Counted from the first letter of the stretch, positions 1 through 8,246 are shown. The stretch: 14,820 nt of DNA from Hyphomicrobiales bacterium (GCA_020029455.1 JAIBJH010000038.1:1-14820), one strand, 5' to 3'. The notes: generated by a model not told the origin, from the sequence alone. Translations and numbers: made by a program.

Positions 1-86
1 TCCGGCCGCGCCTCAAGGCAGGCGATATGGGAATTGGCGCCGGGCTCGCCTTGATAGGCGATTCTTCCCGATGGCTTTTGGCTCAT
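1..86 (-). CDS. pheA: Prephenate dehydratase, N-terminal fragment (cut by window edge)
   Basis: Only the first 28 codons are present; the gene continues beyond base 1. The minus-strand reading from the ATG at 86-84 begins MSQKPSGRIAYQGEPGANSH. The IAYQGEPGANSH stretch is the typical N-terminus of stand-alone prephenate dehydratases, which decarboxylate and dehydrate prephenate to phenylpyruvate for phenylalanine synthesis in the cytoplasm. The start codon overlaps the kdsB stop codon as ATGA (83-86), so translational coupling behind kdsB is likely. The kdsB-pheA order is common in Hyphomicrobiales, which supports the call. The catalytic and ACT regulatory parts lie outside the window and cannot be checked. 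Confidence 0.85.
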   Translation of the reverse strand, partial: MSQKPSGRIAYQGEPGANSHIACLEARP

Positions 87-832
87 GCGACGTCTTTCAA
101 GAGATTGCGGGCCCGCTCCAGGTCGGCCTGCGTATCAACACCCAGTGGAACGCTGTCAACCCGCACCACCGCGATCTTCATGCCATTGTCCAGCGCCCTC
201 ATCTGCTCAAGCGAGCGTTCCCTCTCGCGGGCCGATGGCGGCAGGGCAACGAAGCGCTCAAGTGCGGCCCGGTGATAGGCATAGATGCCGATATGATGCC
301 ACCAGGGCGGCGGCGTTCCCGGCGCCAGGTCGCGTACAAAATCCCGCGCGAAGGCCACCTCTCTGGTGCTGGAAAGCGGCGCAATAGCTTTGACGATGTT
401 GGGATTGTCGCGCTCGGCCCCTGCGGTGATCTCCGCCGCGATGGTGGAAATATCCACACCAGGGTTGGTAAGGCCCGCAAGGCATCGCTGTACCGCCAAG
501 GGATCGATGGTGGGAAGGTCGCCCTGAATGTTCACAACATGGGCGTATTGCTGCTTCTGGTCCCGAAGCGCCAGCGCCGCCGCCACCCGGTCGGAGCCCG
601 AGGCGAGCTTCGCATCGGTGACGATCGCATCTCCCCCCGCCACGCGCACCGCATTGGCAATTTCCGCTTCCGCCGCCGCCACCAGCACATGGCCCACATT
701 GGCTTCCTGGGCTCGTCGCCAGACATGGACGATCATCGGCGTACCGTTGATGTCAGCCATGGGCTTTCCGGGCAGCCTCTTCGAGGCCATCCGGGCCGGA
801 ATCACGACAATGGTATTCTGGTGGTCGATCAT
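83..832 (-). CDS. kdsB: 3-deoxy-manno-octulosonate cytidylyltransferase (CMP-KDO synthetase)
   Basis: Cytoplasmic enzyme that activates KDO with CTP to CMP-KDO, the donor for the inner core of lipopolysaccharide. The 249-residue length is normal for the family. Visible motifs are the nucleotide-binding start IPARMASKRLPGKP (residues 11-24), SGSDR (78-82, usually SGTDR), NIQGDLP (101-107, usually NxQGDEP), HIGIYAY (180-186), SLEQMRAL (207-214) and GVDT (231-234). The QGDLP variant replaces the usual glutamate with leucine; I believe this also occurs in rhizobial homologues, so I do not read it as loss of function. The ATG at 832 starts directly at the conserved N-terminal strand, although no strong Shine-Dalgarno is visible. 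It overlaps pheA by four bases downstream and is divergent from the cytochrome c gene. Confidence 0.95.
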   Translation of the reverse strand: MIDHQNTIVVIPARMASKRLPGKPMADINGTPMIVHVWRRAQEANVGHVLVAAAEAEIANAVRVAGGDAIVTDAKLASGSDRVAAALALRDQKQQYAHVVNIQGDLPTIDPLAVQRCLAGLTNPGVDISTIAAEITAGAERDNPNIVKAIAPLSSTREVAFARDFVRDLAPGTPPPWWHHIGIYAYHRAALERFVALPPSARERERSLEQMRALDNGMKIAVVRVDSVPLGVDTQADLERARNLLKDVA

Positions 833-870
833 GGACTTGAGGAAGGGCGCGGCAAATTGTGCAAGGGGCC

Positions 871-898
871 CTTATAGATATTGCGGCAGCAGGGGCAA
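871..898 (-). promoter_or_regulatory. Candidate sigma70-type promoter for kdsB
   Basis: Read on the minus strand, TTGCCC (898-893) and TATAAG (876-871) are separated by 16 bases. The -10 box matches the consensus at five of six positions and the -35 at four. Transcription would start near 864, about 30 bases before the kdsB ATG. The region 833-947 must also hold the divergent cytochrome promoter, for which I see no good boxes. Prediction by eye only. Confidence 0.35.
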
Positions 899-947
899 AG
901 CATTAGTTAGGGCGCCGGAAAATCGAACCTTTTTGCACTGGGAACAC

Positions 948-1502
948 ATGATGGATAGCTGGACCTTCAACAAGATCGCGGGCGCCGTGCTGGGCACGGG
1001 CCTTCTGGTGATTGGCCTTGGAACACTTGGTGCTGCCATCTACCACCCCGAGGCCGTGCCGCACGATAAGCCCGGCTTCAAGATCGAGGTGACGGAAGGC
1101 GAAGCCGCTGGTGGCGAAGGTGGCGGCGCTGTTGCCTCTGCATCGCTCGGAACCCTGCTGGCCTCTGCCGATGCCACCAAGGGCGCAACCGAAGCCAAGG
1201 CCTGCGCCGCCTGCCACGACTTCTCCAACGCCAGCGCCAACAAGACGGGTCCTGGGCTATGGAACGTCGTCGAGCGTCCCATCGCGTCCCATGAAGGCTT
1301 CACCTATTCGCCGGGCGCCCAGGAAAAGGCCTCCGAAAAATGGACCTATGAAAACCTGAACACCTTCCTTTCCAACCCCAAGGGCTTCATCAAGGGCACC
1401 AAGATGGCCTTCGGCGGCGTCAAGAACGACAAGAAGCGCGCCGATCTTCTGGCCTATCTCGCCTCTCTCTCGGATGCCCCCAAGCCCTTCCCGGCACCTT
1501 AG
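948..1502 (+). CDS. Membrane-anchored class I cytochrome c (CycM / c552-like)
   Basis: A 184-residue c-type cytochrome held to the inner membrane by an uncleaved N-terminal helix, with its haem domain in the periplasm; homologues shuttle electrons between the bc1 complex and terminal oxidases. The hydrophobic segment spans roughly residues 9-31. A Gly/Ala-rich linker (about 50-70) follows, then the haem-binding CAACH motif at 86-90 and a likely distal ligand Met153 in GTKMAF. The C-terminal helix DKKRADLLAYLASLSD is the usual cytochrome c helix. The frame is open upstream as far as 528, but that part only mirrors kdsB. ATG 948 (or the adjacent ATG 951) follows a GGGA at 940-943 and places the anchor at the N-terminus. 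Position next to kdsB-pheA is typical for rhizobial cycM-like genes. A rho-independent terminator follows. Confidence 0.9.
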   Translation: MMDSWTFNKIAGAVLGTGLLVIGLGTLGAAIYHPEAVPHDKPGFKIEVTEGEAAGGEGGGAVASASLGTLLASADATKGATEAKACAACHDFSNASANKTGPGLWNVVERPIASHEGFTYSPGAQEKASEKWTYENLNTFLSNPKGFIKGTKMAFGGVKNDKKRADLLAYLASLSDAPKPFPAP

Positions 1503-1525
1503 TTTCGCCATCCCGAGTGGCCTAC

Positions 1526-1560
1526 AAACACCGGCAATGACGTTGCCGGTGTTTTGTTTT
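1526..1560 (+). terminator. Intrinsic terminator after the cytochrome c gene
   Basis: A perfect 12-bp stem, AAACACCGGCAA (1526-1537) pairing with TTGCCGGTGTTT (1543-1554), encloses the five-base loop TGACG. The sequence TTTTGTTTT (1552-1560) forms the U-rich tail. It lies 24 bases after the cytochrome stop and ends 52 bases before yejA, so the two are separate transcription units and yejA needs a promoter of its own in 1555-1612. Confidence 0.9.
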
Positions 1561-1612
1561 CTGGTGGCCCTCATCTAAAAGTTATGCGAATCTTGCCCGG
1601 GACGGAAAAGCG

Positions 1613-3472
1613 ATGATTTTCACACGCAGAATGCTGCTGCAGCTCCTTGGAGCCGCCGGCCTTGGCGGCCAGGGTTTCGGTGCCCCCGCATTTGCCCAGG
1701 AGCGCCAGTTCCGCCACGGCAGCACATTGATCGAACCGTTGAAATATCCCGAGGGCTTCACGCAGTTTGCCTATGTGAACAAGGACGCGCCCAAGGGCGG
1801 CCGCGTGCGCCTGGCGACGCTGGGTTCCTTCGACAGCATTAATTCTTTTACCCTCAAGGGTGACTCGGCCTCCACCGGCGTCAATGAATTGCTGATGGAG
1901 CAACCGCTCGATGAGCCTCCGGCGGAGTATGGCCTGATCGCCGAGAGCTTCTGGTACCCGGAGGATTTCTCGCAAGTGGTCTTCCGCCTGCGCCCCGAGG
2001 CGCGCTTCCATGACGGCAAGCCGATCACGCCTGAAGACGTGATTTTTTCCCTCGACAGCCTGAAGGCCAACAGCACGATGTATGCCGGCTATTACAAGGA
2101 CATCAGCAAGGCCGAGCAGACGGGCGAGCGCGAAGTCACTTTCCTGTTTTCTGTGAAAGGCAATCGCGAGCTTCCCAATATTTCGGGCCAGCTTCCCGTC
2201 ATTCCGAAACACTGGTGGCTCGGCAAGGACGCCGCCGGAAGGCAGCGCAACGTGGCCGAAACCACGCTTGAACCCGTTCTGGGATCGGGTCCCTACGAGA
2301 TTGCTTCAATCAAGCCCGGGCAATCCTATGTGCTCCGCCGCGTCGCCGATTATTGGGGCAAGGATCTGCCGCTCAATGTCGGCCAGCACAATTTCGATGA
2401 AGTCGAAGTGCAATTCTACCAGGACCGCAATGTGCTGCTCGAGGCCTTCAAGGGCGACCAGTTCGATATTCACTTCGAGAGCTCATCCAAGCAATGGGCC
2501 ACAGCCTATGACTTTCCGGCCGTCAAGGATGGCCGTGTCATCCGCGAGGACCTGCCGAGAAAGGGTGTGCAGGGCATGCAATGCTGGGCGCCCAACATCC
2601 GCCGCGCCAAATTCCAGGACGTGCGGGTAAGACAGGCGCTCAATCTCGCCTTTGATTTCGAATGGTCCAACACCAACCTTTTCTACGGCCTCTATGAGCG
2701 CTCACGCAGCTACTTCAACCAGTCCGAATTCGAAGCCACGGGCCTGCCCACGCCGGAAGAACTGGCCCTGCTGGAACCATTGCGTGACAAGATTCCGCCG
2801 GAAGTCTTTACAACCGAATTCAAGAATCCTCTGAATGACACCCCCCAAGCCCGCCGCAAGAATCTGCGCGAGGCCCAGAAGCTTTTGGCTGAGGCAGGAT
2901 GGAAAGGCGTTCAGCAGGGCCAGAAGCAAGTGCTGAAGAATGACAAGGGCGAGGCACTGTCCATCGACTTCGTATTGGATTCGCAAGCCTTTGAGCGCAT
3001 CGCGTTGCCCTACAAGGAACAGCTGGAACTGCTCGGCATTTCCGTCAATGTGCGTACGGTGGATGCCGCCCAATATGAGCGCATCCAGGAAGCCCACGAC
3101 TACGACATGATCGTTGCCTCCTGGGGCCAGAGCCTCTCGCCCGGCAATGAGCAGCGCAACTTCTTCGGCAGCGAATTCGCTAATAAGAAGCAGAGCCAGA
3201 ACTATGTCGGCATCAAAAATCCCGCCATCGATGAACTGATCGGCAAGATCATCCTGGCGACGGACCGCAAGACGCTCATTGCCGCCTGCCGCGCCATGGA
3301 CCGCGTGCTCATGTGGAACCACTATGTGGTGCCCATGTGGTTTAAGGCGGTGGACTGGATCGCCTATTGGTCGCGCGTCCGCCATCCCGACAACATGCCG
3401 GGCTATTCGCCGGGCTACCCGGATATCTGGTGGTTTGATGCCGAGGCCGCCGCGAAACTGAAGAAGACGTAA
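1613..3472 (+). CDS. yejA: Family-5 extracellular solute-binding protein, YejA-type
   Basis: Periplasmic binding protein of an oligopeptide ABC importer. The 619-residue length is close to E. coli YejA. The N-terminus MIFTRRMLLQLLGAAGLGG has a twin arginine before a hydrophobic stretch and a likely cleavage after AFA (about residue 28), so Tat export is probable. The mature part contains YVNKDAPKGGRVRLATLGSF, the segment typical of YejA-like proteins, then the SBP family 5 body with ARFHDGKPITPEDVIFSLD. Relatives bind microcin C, antimicrobial or host peptides, or murein peptides; the ligand here cannot be read from sequence. It is the first gene of a tight operon with yejB, yejE, yejF and a ghrA-like gene. 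ATG 1613 is chosen because it opens the signal peptide; the Shine-Dalgarno (GGA near 1600) is weak. Confidence 0.9.
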   Translation: MIFTRRMLLQLLGAAGLGGQGFGAPAFAQERQFRHGSTLIEPLKYPEGFTQFAYVNKDAPKGGRVRLATLGSFDSINSFTLKGDSASTGVNELLMEQPLDEPPAEYGLIAESFWYPEDFSQVVFRLRPEARFHDGKPITPEDVIFSLDSLKANSTMYAGYYKDISKAEQTGEREVTFLFSVKGNRELPNISGQLPVIPKHWWLGKDAAGRQRNVAETTLEPVLGSGPYEIASIKPGQSYVLRRVADYWGKDLPLNVGQHNFDEVEVQFYQDRNVLLEAFKGDQFDIHFESSSKQWATAYDFPAVKDGRVIREDLPRKGVQGMQCWAPNIRRAKFQDVRVRQALNLAFDFEWSNTNLFYGLYERSRSYFNQSEFEATGLPTPEELALLEPLRDKIPPEVFTTEFKNPLNDTPQARRKNLREAQKLLAEAGWKGVQQGQKQVLKNDKGEALSIDFVLDSQAFERIALPYKEQLELLGISVNVRTVDAAQYERIQEAHDYDMIVASWGQSLSPGNEQRNFFGSEFANKKQSQNYVGIKNPAIDELIGKIILATDRKTLIAACRAMDRVLMWNHYVVPMWFKAVDWIAYWSRVRHPDNMPGYSPGYPDIWWFDAEAAAKLKKT

Positions 3473-3481
3473 AGCGCCCGC

Positions 3482-4564
3482 ATGGGAGCCTACATCCTCA
3501 AGCGCCTATTGCTCATGATCCCGACGCTTCTCGGCGTCATGCTCCTGACCTTTGTCATCATCCAGTTCGTGCCGGGCGGCCCCATCGAGCAGATCATCTC
3601 GCAGCTCGAAAACCCGGAAGGTGGCTCGCGCCTCGACAGCGGCAACGAGAACTTGGGTCAAGACTCAAGCGAAGTGACCTCGAAGTATCGCGGCGCCCAG
3701 GGTCTCGATCCCGAATTTATCAAGAAGCTTGAAGTGCAGTTCGGCTTTGACAAGCCCGCCCACGAGCGCTTCCTGCTGATGCTGTGGAACTATCTGCGCT
3801 TCGATTTCGGCGAAAGTTATTTTACGTCAAGACCCGTCGTCAGCCTGATCGCCGAGAAAATGCCCGTCTCTGCCTCGCTCGGTGTCTGGCTGATGCTCAT
3901 CACCTATCTCGTCTCTGTGCCTTTGGGCATCCGCAAGGCTGTTTCCGATGGCAGCCGCTTCGATATCTGGACATCTGGCGTCATCATCATCGGTTACGCC
4001 ATTCCCAATTTCATCCTCGCCATCTTCCTCATCGTCTTCTTCGCCGGCGGCAGCTACTGGGACTGGTTCCCGCTCCGTGGCCTCACCTCTGACAATTTTG
4101 CTTCACTGTCGCCGCTGGAAAAACTCCTCGACTACGCCTGGCATCTCATTCTGCCGCTCACCGCAATAGGCGTTTCGAGCTTCGCCACCATGACGCTGCT
4201 CACCAAGAATTCTTTTTTGGACGAGATCAAGAAACAGTATGTGATGACGGCCAGAGCCAAGGGCCTCTCCGAACGCCGCGTCCTCTACGGCCACGTCTTC
4301 CGCAATGCCATGCTCCTGGTGATCTCTGGTTTCCCCGGCGCCTTTCTCGGAGCGTTCTTCTCCGGCGCGCTCTTGATCGAACAAGTGTTTTCGCTGGATG
4401 GGCTCGGCTATTTGATGTTCCGCGCCGTGGAAAAACGCGACTATGCCGTGGTCTTCGCCAATCTCTACATCATGACCCTGATCGGCCTTTTCATCGCCTT
4501 GATCAGCGACCTCACCTACACCTGGATCGATCCCCGGATCGATTTTGAAAGCCGCGAGGTATGA
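3482..4564 (+). CDS. yejB: ABC transporter permease, YejB-type
   Basis: Inner-membrane permease (360 residues, OppB/DppB fold) that forms the translocation channel with YejE. The first membrane helix is at about 8-30, starting MGAYILKRLLLMIPTLLGVM. A long periplasmic insertion (about 34-115, including a Glu/Ser/Gly-rich stretch) follows; it is larger than in ordinary DppB proteins and typical of YejB. The remaining helices of the BPD_transp_1 domain fill 128-345. The cytoplasmic EAA-type loop that docks to the ATPase is at about 248-275, with YVMTARAKGLSERRV. The gene begins nine bases after the yejA stop and ends three bases before the yejE GTG, so it is certainly cotranscribed. Confidence 0.93.
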   Translation: MGAYILKRLLLMIPTLLGVMLLTFVIIQFVPGGPIEQIISQLENPEGGSRLDSGNENLGQDSSEVTSKYRGAQGLDPEFIKKLEVQFGFDKPAHERFLLMLWNYLRFDFGESYFTSRPVVSLIAEKMPVSASLGVWLMLITYLVSVPLGIRKAVSDGSRFDIWTSGVIIIGYAIPNFILAIFLIVFFAGGSYWDWFPLRGLTSDNFASLSPLEKLLDYAWHLILPLTAIGVSSFATMTLLTKNSFLDEIKKQYVMTARAKGLSERRVLYGHVFRNAMLLVISGFPGAFLGAFFSGALLIEQVFSLDGLGYLMFRAVEKRDYAVVFANLYIMTLIGLFIALISDLTYTWIDPRIDFESREV

Positions 4565-4570
4565 TCTGTG
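4556..4570 (+). promoter_or_regulatory. Ribosome binding site deciding the GTG start of yejE
   Basis: GAGGT at 4556-4560 lies inside the last codons of yejB, seven bases ahead of GTG 4568. The nearby ATG at 4561 is in another frame, and no in-frame ATG is near, so GTG is the supported start. Confidence 0.65.
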
Positions 4571-5674
4571 GCTTTCGCTGACCGCTTCTCGCCCCTCAAC
4601 CAAAGACGCCTGCAGCTCTTCCGCGCCAACAAGCGGGGCTTCTGGTCCTTCAACATCTTCATGGCGCTCTTTGCCATTTCTCTCTTCGCGCCCTTCATCG
4701 CCAATGACCGGCCGATCCTTGCCTCCTACAAGGGCGAACTCCTCTATCCGCTCTTCGTGGACTATCCCGAAAGCAAGTTCGGCGGCTTTCTCGCCAACAC
4801 CAACTACCGCGATCCGGTGAATACCGACGAGATCGAAGCCAATGGCTGGATGCTCTGGCCGCCCGTTCGTTATTCCTTCAACACCGTGAACCTTGAATTG
4901 CCGGAGCCAGCCCCCTCACGGCCCGCCTTCCGGCTCACAAGCAAACAGGCCTGCACCAAATATCCGCAAGACGTGCGCGATCCGCAATGCATTGCCGGCA
5001 ATCTCAACTGGCTCGGCACCGATGACCAGGGCAGGGATGTTTTCACTCGCGTCCTCTATGGTTTCCGCATTTCCGTGGCCTTCGGCCTGATCCTCACGCT
5101 CTTTTCGTCGATCATCGGGGTCATTGCCGGCGCCGTGCAGGGCTATTTCGGCGGCTGGACCGATCTTCTCTTCCAGCGCGGCATCGACATCTGGTCCTCC
5201 ATGCCCGCCCTTTATATGATCATCATCGCCACCGCCTTCGTGACCCCCTCCTTTTGGCTGCTGCTCGTCATCCTGCTGCTGTTCTCATGGACGACGCTGA
5301 TTGGCGTGGTGCGCGCAGAATTCCTCCGCGCACGGAATTTTGAATATGTCCGCGCCGCAAGGGCCTTGGGGCTCGGTGACGTGGCGATCATGCTCAAGCA
5401 CCTTCTGCCCAACGCGCTGGTTTCCACCATCACCTTCATGCCCTTCATCCTGTCGGGCAGTGTCACAACGCTCACTGCCCTCGACTATCTCGGCTTTGGG
5501 CTCCCAGCAGGCTCGGCTTCGCTCGGTGAAATGGTGAAGCAGGGCAAGGAAAACCTGCAGGCGCCATGGCTTGCCATCACCGCCTTCATTATTCTCTCTT
5601 CCATGTTGACGCTTCTCGTCTTCATCGGCGAGGCGGTGCGCGATTCCCTCGATCCACGGAAGACTTTCAGATGA
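4568..5674 (+). CDS. yejE: ABC transporter permease, YejE-type
   Basis: Second inner-membrane permease (368 residues, OppC/DppC fold). The first helix is at about 26-45, followed by a periplasmic region of about 100 residues that holds two cysteines (C129, C141), which could form a disulfide. The diagnostic OppC-type segment NWLGTDDQGRDVFTRVLYG is at 147-165, ahead of the main helices. The EAA loop for ATPase contact is at about 251-282 (YVRAARALGLGD). It uses a GTG start and its stop overlaps the yejF start as ATGA (5671-5674), which suggests coupled synthesis of permease and ATPase. Confidence 0.93.
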   Translation: MAFADRFSPLNQRRLQLFRANKRGFWSFNIFMALFAISLFAPFIANDRPILASYKGELLYPLFVDYPESKFGGFLANTNYRDPVNTDEIEANGWMLWPPVRYSFNTVNLELPEPAPSRPAFRLTSKQACTKYPQDVRDPQCIAGNLNWLGTDDQGRDVFTRVLYGFRISVAFGLILTLFSSIIGVIAGAVQGYFGGWTDLLFQRGIDIWSSMPALYMIIIATAFVTPSFWLLLVILLLFSWTTLIGVVRAEFLRARNFEYVRAARALGLGDVAIMLKHLLPNALVSTITFMPFILSGSVTTLTALDYLGFGLPAGSASLGEMVKQGKENLQAPWLAITAFIILSSMLTLLVFIGEAVRDSLDPRKTFR

Positions 5675-7296
5675 CGGCTCCCCTGCTGGAAGTGAAGGAT
5701 CTCTCCATTGCTTTCACGCAAGGCGGCCAGAGCACGCTCGCCGTCGACCGTGCCTCTTTCACCCTCGAGAAGGGAAAGACGCTTGCGCTGGTCGGTGAAA
5801 GCGGCTCCGGCAAATCCGTGACGGCGCTCTCTATTCTTAAGCTCCTGCCCTACCCATCAGCGTCCCATCCTTCCGGCGAGATCTGGTTCAATGGAGAAAA
5901 TCTTCTGGACCGCGATGAAACTGATTTGCGCCGGGTGCGGGGTCGCGACATCACCATGATCTTCCAGGAGCCCATGACCTCGCTCAATCCGCTGCACACG
6001 GTGGAAAAACAGATCGGCGAAATCCTCGAACTTCACGCCGGCATTTCGGAAGAAAAGGCCCGCGCCCGCACCATCGAACTTTTGGGCAAGGTCGGCATCC
6101 GCGATCCGGAATCCCGTCTTGCCGATTATCCGCATCAATTGTCGGGCGGCCAGCGTCAGCGCGTGATGATCGCCATGGCCCTTGCCAACAATCCCGATCT
6201 GCTGATTGCTGACGAACCGACAACGGCGCTTGATGTCACGGTGCAGGCGCAGATTCTGGAATTGCTGAAGAACCTCCAGAAGGAATTCGGCATGGCCATG
6301 CTTCTGATCACCCACGATCTCGGCATCGTGCGCCACATGGCCGATCACGTCTGCGTCATGCAGAAAGGGAAAATCGTAGAGCAGGGCGAGACGCAAACAA
6401 TCTTTGCCGGGGCGCAACATGCCTACACCAAAATGCTGCTGGCCGCCGAACCCAAGGGCAATCCCCCCATCCCAAGGCCGGATGCCGAAACGCTAGTGAC
6501 AACCGACAATCTCAAGGTCTGGTTTCCCATCAAGCGTGGCTTCTTCCGTAAGACCATCGGCCACATCAAGGCGGTCGATGGCATCACTTGTGAGGTTAAG
6601 GCAGGCCAGACGCTAGGCATCGTCGGCGAGTCAGGCTCGGGGAAAACCACGCTGGGCCTTGCCATCCTCCGTCTCATCTCATCGCAAGGTCCGATCATCT
6701 ATCGCGGCCGCCGCATTGATGGGATCAACAGCAAGGCCATGCGGCCCTTGCGCAAGGACATGCAGATTGTCTTCCAGGATCCCTTCGGCTCCTTGTCGCC
6801 GCGTATGTCCATCCTCCAGATCGTGGAGGAGGGTCTGCTCATCCAAAAACCTGACATGCCCGCCGCCGAAAGGCGCGAACGTGTCGCCGCCTCGCTTGCC
6901 GAGACGGGCCTCGATCCCTCAACCATGGATCGCTACCCCCACGAATTTTCCGGCGGCCAGCGCCAGCGCATCGCCATTGCCCGGGCGCTCGCCCTCGATC
7001 CGAAATTCATCATGCTGGATGAACCCACCTCGGCGCTCGACATGTCGGTGCAGGCGCAAGTGGTCGATCTCCTTCGCAAGCTGCAGGAGAAGCACAATCT
7101 CGGCTATCTCTTCATCAGCCATGACTTGAAAGTGGTGCGCGCCCTGGCCAATGAAGTGATCGTCATGCGGAATGGACTTGTCGTGGAACGTGGAGAGGGC
7201 AGGCAGATTTTCGAGAACCCGCAGGATCCTTACACCAAGGCGCTGCTCGCGGCCTCGCTCAATCTCAAGCCTACCCATGGCGTGGTGAAGCAATGA
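5671..7296 (+). CDS. yejF: Oligopeptide ABC transporter ATPase with two fused nucleotide-binding domains, YejF-type
   Basis: A 541-residue cytoplasmic protein with two complete ABC ATPase domains in tandem, powering import through YejB/YejE. Domain 1 has Walker A GESGSGKS (42-49), signature LSGGQ (157-161), Walker B LLIADE (177-182) and the switch histidine H215. Domain 2 has GESGSGKT (319-326), FSGGQ (426-430), FIMLDE (446-451) and H484. Both sites look intact. The C-terminal oligopeptide/dipeptide transporter extensions are present after each domain (e.g. HAYTKMLLAA and DPYTKALLAA). The reading frame is open upstream to 5566, but that part duplicates yejE; ATG 5671 overlaps the yejE stop and is preceded by GGAAG. 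It overlaps the next gene by four bases. Confidence 0.95.
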   Translation: MTAPLLEVKDLSIAFTQGGQSTLAVDRASFTLEKGKTLALVGESGSGKSVTALSILKLLPYPSASHPSGEIWFNGENLLDRDETDLRRVRGRDITMIFQEPMTSLNPLHTVEKQIGEILELHAGISEEKARARTIELLGKVGIRDPESRLADYPHQLSGGQRQRVMIAMALANNPDLLIADEPTTALDVTVQAQILELLKNLQKEFGMAMLLITHDLGIVRHMADHVCVMQKGKIVEQGETQTIFAGAQHAYTKMLLAAEPKGNPPIPRPDAETLVTTDNLKVWFPIKRGFFRKTIGHIKAVDGITCEVKAGQTLGIVGESGSGKTTLGLAILRLISSQGPIIYRGRRIDGINSKAMRPLRKDMQIVFQDPFGSLSPRMSILQIVEEGLLIQKPDMPAAERRERVAASLAETGLDPSTMDRYPHEFSGGQRQRIAIARALALDPKFIMLDEPTSALDMSVQAQVVDLLRKLQEKHNLGYLFISHDLKVVRALANEVIVMRNGLVVERGEGRQIFENPQDPYTKALLAASLNLKPTHGVVKQ

Positions 7297-8240
7297 GCGC
7301 ATTCCTTTTCGTGACGCCCACCTGGGATGGCGATCAATGGGCCAATGAAATGAAAAAGGCCCTGCCGCGCCATGACATCCGTAAATGGCCTGCCATAGGC
7401 GAGACCGCAGACGTGCGTTATGCCGCCGCCTGGCTGCCGCCACCCAATGTCTTGCGCGAATTGCCGAACCTGAAGGTGATCTTCTCGCTGGGCGCAGGCG
7501 TTGATGCCATTCTCTCCGATCCCACGCTTCCCGATAACATTCCCATCGTCCGTGTCAACAGCCCGGATCTCACCATGCGCATGTCCGAGCACATCGTCAT
7601 GCATGTGCTGATGCATCACCGCCAGCAGGCCCGCATTCTTGCAAACCAGCGCAACAAGACATGGGATTCGTTCCCGCAGCATGCCGCATCGGCCTTGCGT
7701 GTCGGCGTCATGGGGCTCGGCGTCCTAGGCGAAGATGCGGCGAAGAAGCTTGCCATGCTGGGCTTTCAGGTGGCGGGTTGGAGCCGCAGCCGCAAATCCA
7801 TCTACGGGGTTCAAAGTTTTGCGGGTGCCGAAGAACTGGACGCCTTCCTTACCCGCACTGATATTCTTGTTTGCTTGCTTCCTGCCACAGCAGAAACCGA
7901 CGGCCTGATCAATCGCGCTGTCATCAAGAAGCTCGCCCACAATGGTCCCCTTGGCGCACCCGTCCTCATTAATGCGGGCCGTGGCCGCCAGCAGGTGGAG
8001 GCAGATATTCTTGCTGCGCTTGAATCAGGCGAACTGCTTGCCGTTTCGCTTGATGTCTTTGGTAAGGAGCCATTGCCAAACGACAGCCCCTTCTGGTCAC
8101 ACCCGCGCGTCTATCTCACGCCGCACTCCGCCGCTGACAGCGAACCATCGGTCATCTGCACCTATGTGGCCCAAGCGATCACGCAGTTTGAAAAGACCGG
8201 CCAGCTCGACAATCTCGTGGACCGCACACGCGGCTATTAA
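7293..8240 (+). CDS. ghrA: Glyoxylate/hydroxypyruvate reductase A-like 2-hydroxyacid dehydrogenase
   Basis: A 315-residue NAD(P)H-dependent D-2-hydroxyacid dehydrogenase that most resembles GhrA, which reduces glyoxylate to glycolate and hydroxypyruvate to glycerate in the cytoplasm. Visible are LGAGVD (66-71), the dinucleotide-binding GLGVLG (141-146) with a following WSRS turn that is compatible with NADP preference, and the catalytic triad R230 (NAGRG), E259 (KEPLP) and H278 (TPHSAA). The start ATG overlaps the yejF stop as ATGA (7293-7296), so it is the last gene of the importer operon. A metabolic link to peptide uptake is not obvious. The true substrate could be another 2-oxoacid. Its stop TAA lies in a hairpin shared with the convergent NlpC/P60 gene. 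Confidence 0.88.
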   Translation: MSAFLFVTPTWDGDQWANEMKKALPRHDIRKWPAIGETADVRYAAAWLPPPNVLRELPNLKVIFSLGAGVDAILSDPTLPDNIPIVRVNSPDLTMRMSEHIVMHVLMHHRQQARILANQRNKTWDSFPQHAASALRVGVMGLGVLGEDAAKKLAMLGFQVAGWSRSRKSIYGVQSFAGAEELDAFLTRTDILVCLLPATAETDGLINRAVIKKLAHNGPLGAPVLINAGRGRQQVEADILAALESGELLAVSLDVFGKEPLPNDSPFWSHPRVYLTPHSAADSEPSVICTYVAQAITQFEKTGQLDNLVDRTRGY

Positions 8241-8246
8241 AGCCGC
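8230..8246. terminator. Hairpin shared by two convergent genes, possible bidirectional terminator
   Basis: GCGGCT (8230-8235) and AGCCGC (8241-8246) form a perfect 6-bp stem around the loop ATTAA. The loop holds the TAA of the ghrA-like gene (8238-8240) and, on the other strand, the TAA of the NlpC/P60 gene (8239-8237). There is no T-rich tail on either side, so it may slow or separate convergent transcription rather than act as a classic intrinsic terminator. Confidence 0.4.

Noticed and set aside
71..877. Plus-strand open frame of 268 codons opposite kdsB
   Set aside because: It is antisense to a complete kdsB with all motifs; its Arg/Pro/Gly/His-rich translation has no recognisable domain and is the usual by-product of high GC third positions.
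528..947. Long N-terminal extension of the cytochrome c frame
   Set aside because: The extension mirrors kdsB codons and would bury the membrane anchor in the middle of the protein; the start at 948 fits the family.
2702..3385. Minus-strand open frame of 227 codons inside yejA
   Set aside because: Antisense shadow of a clear solute-binding protein; no motif and no promoter-like sequence.
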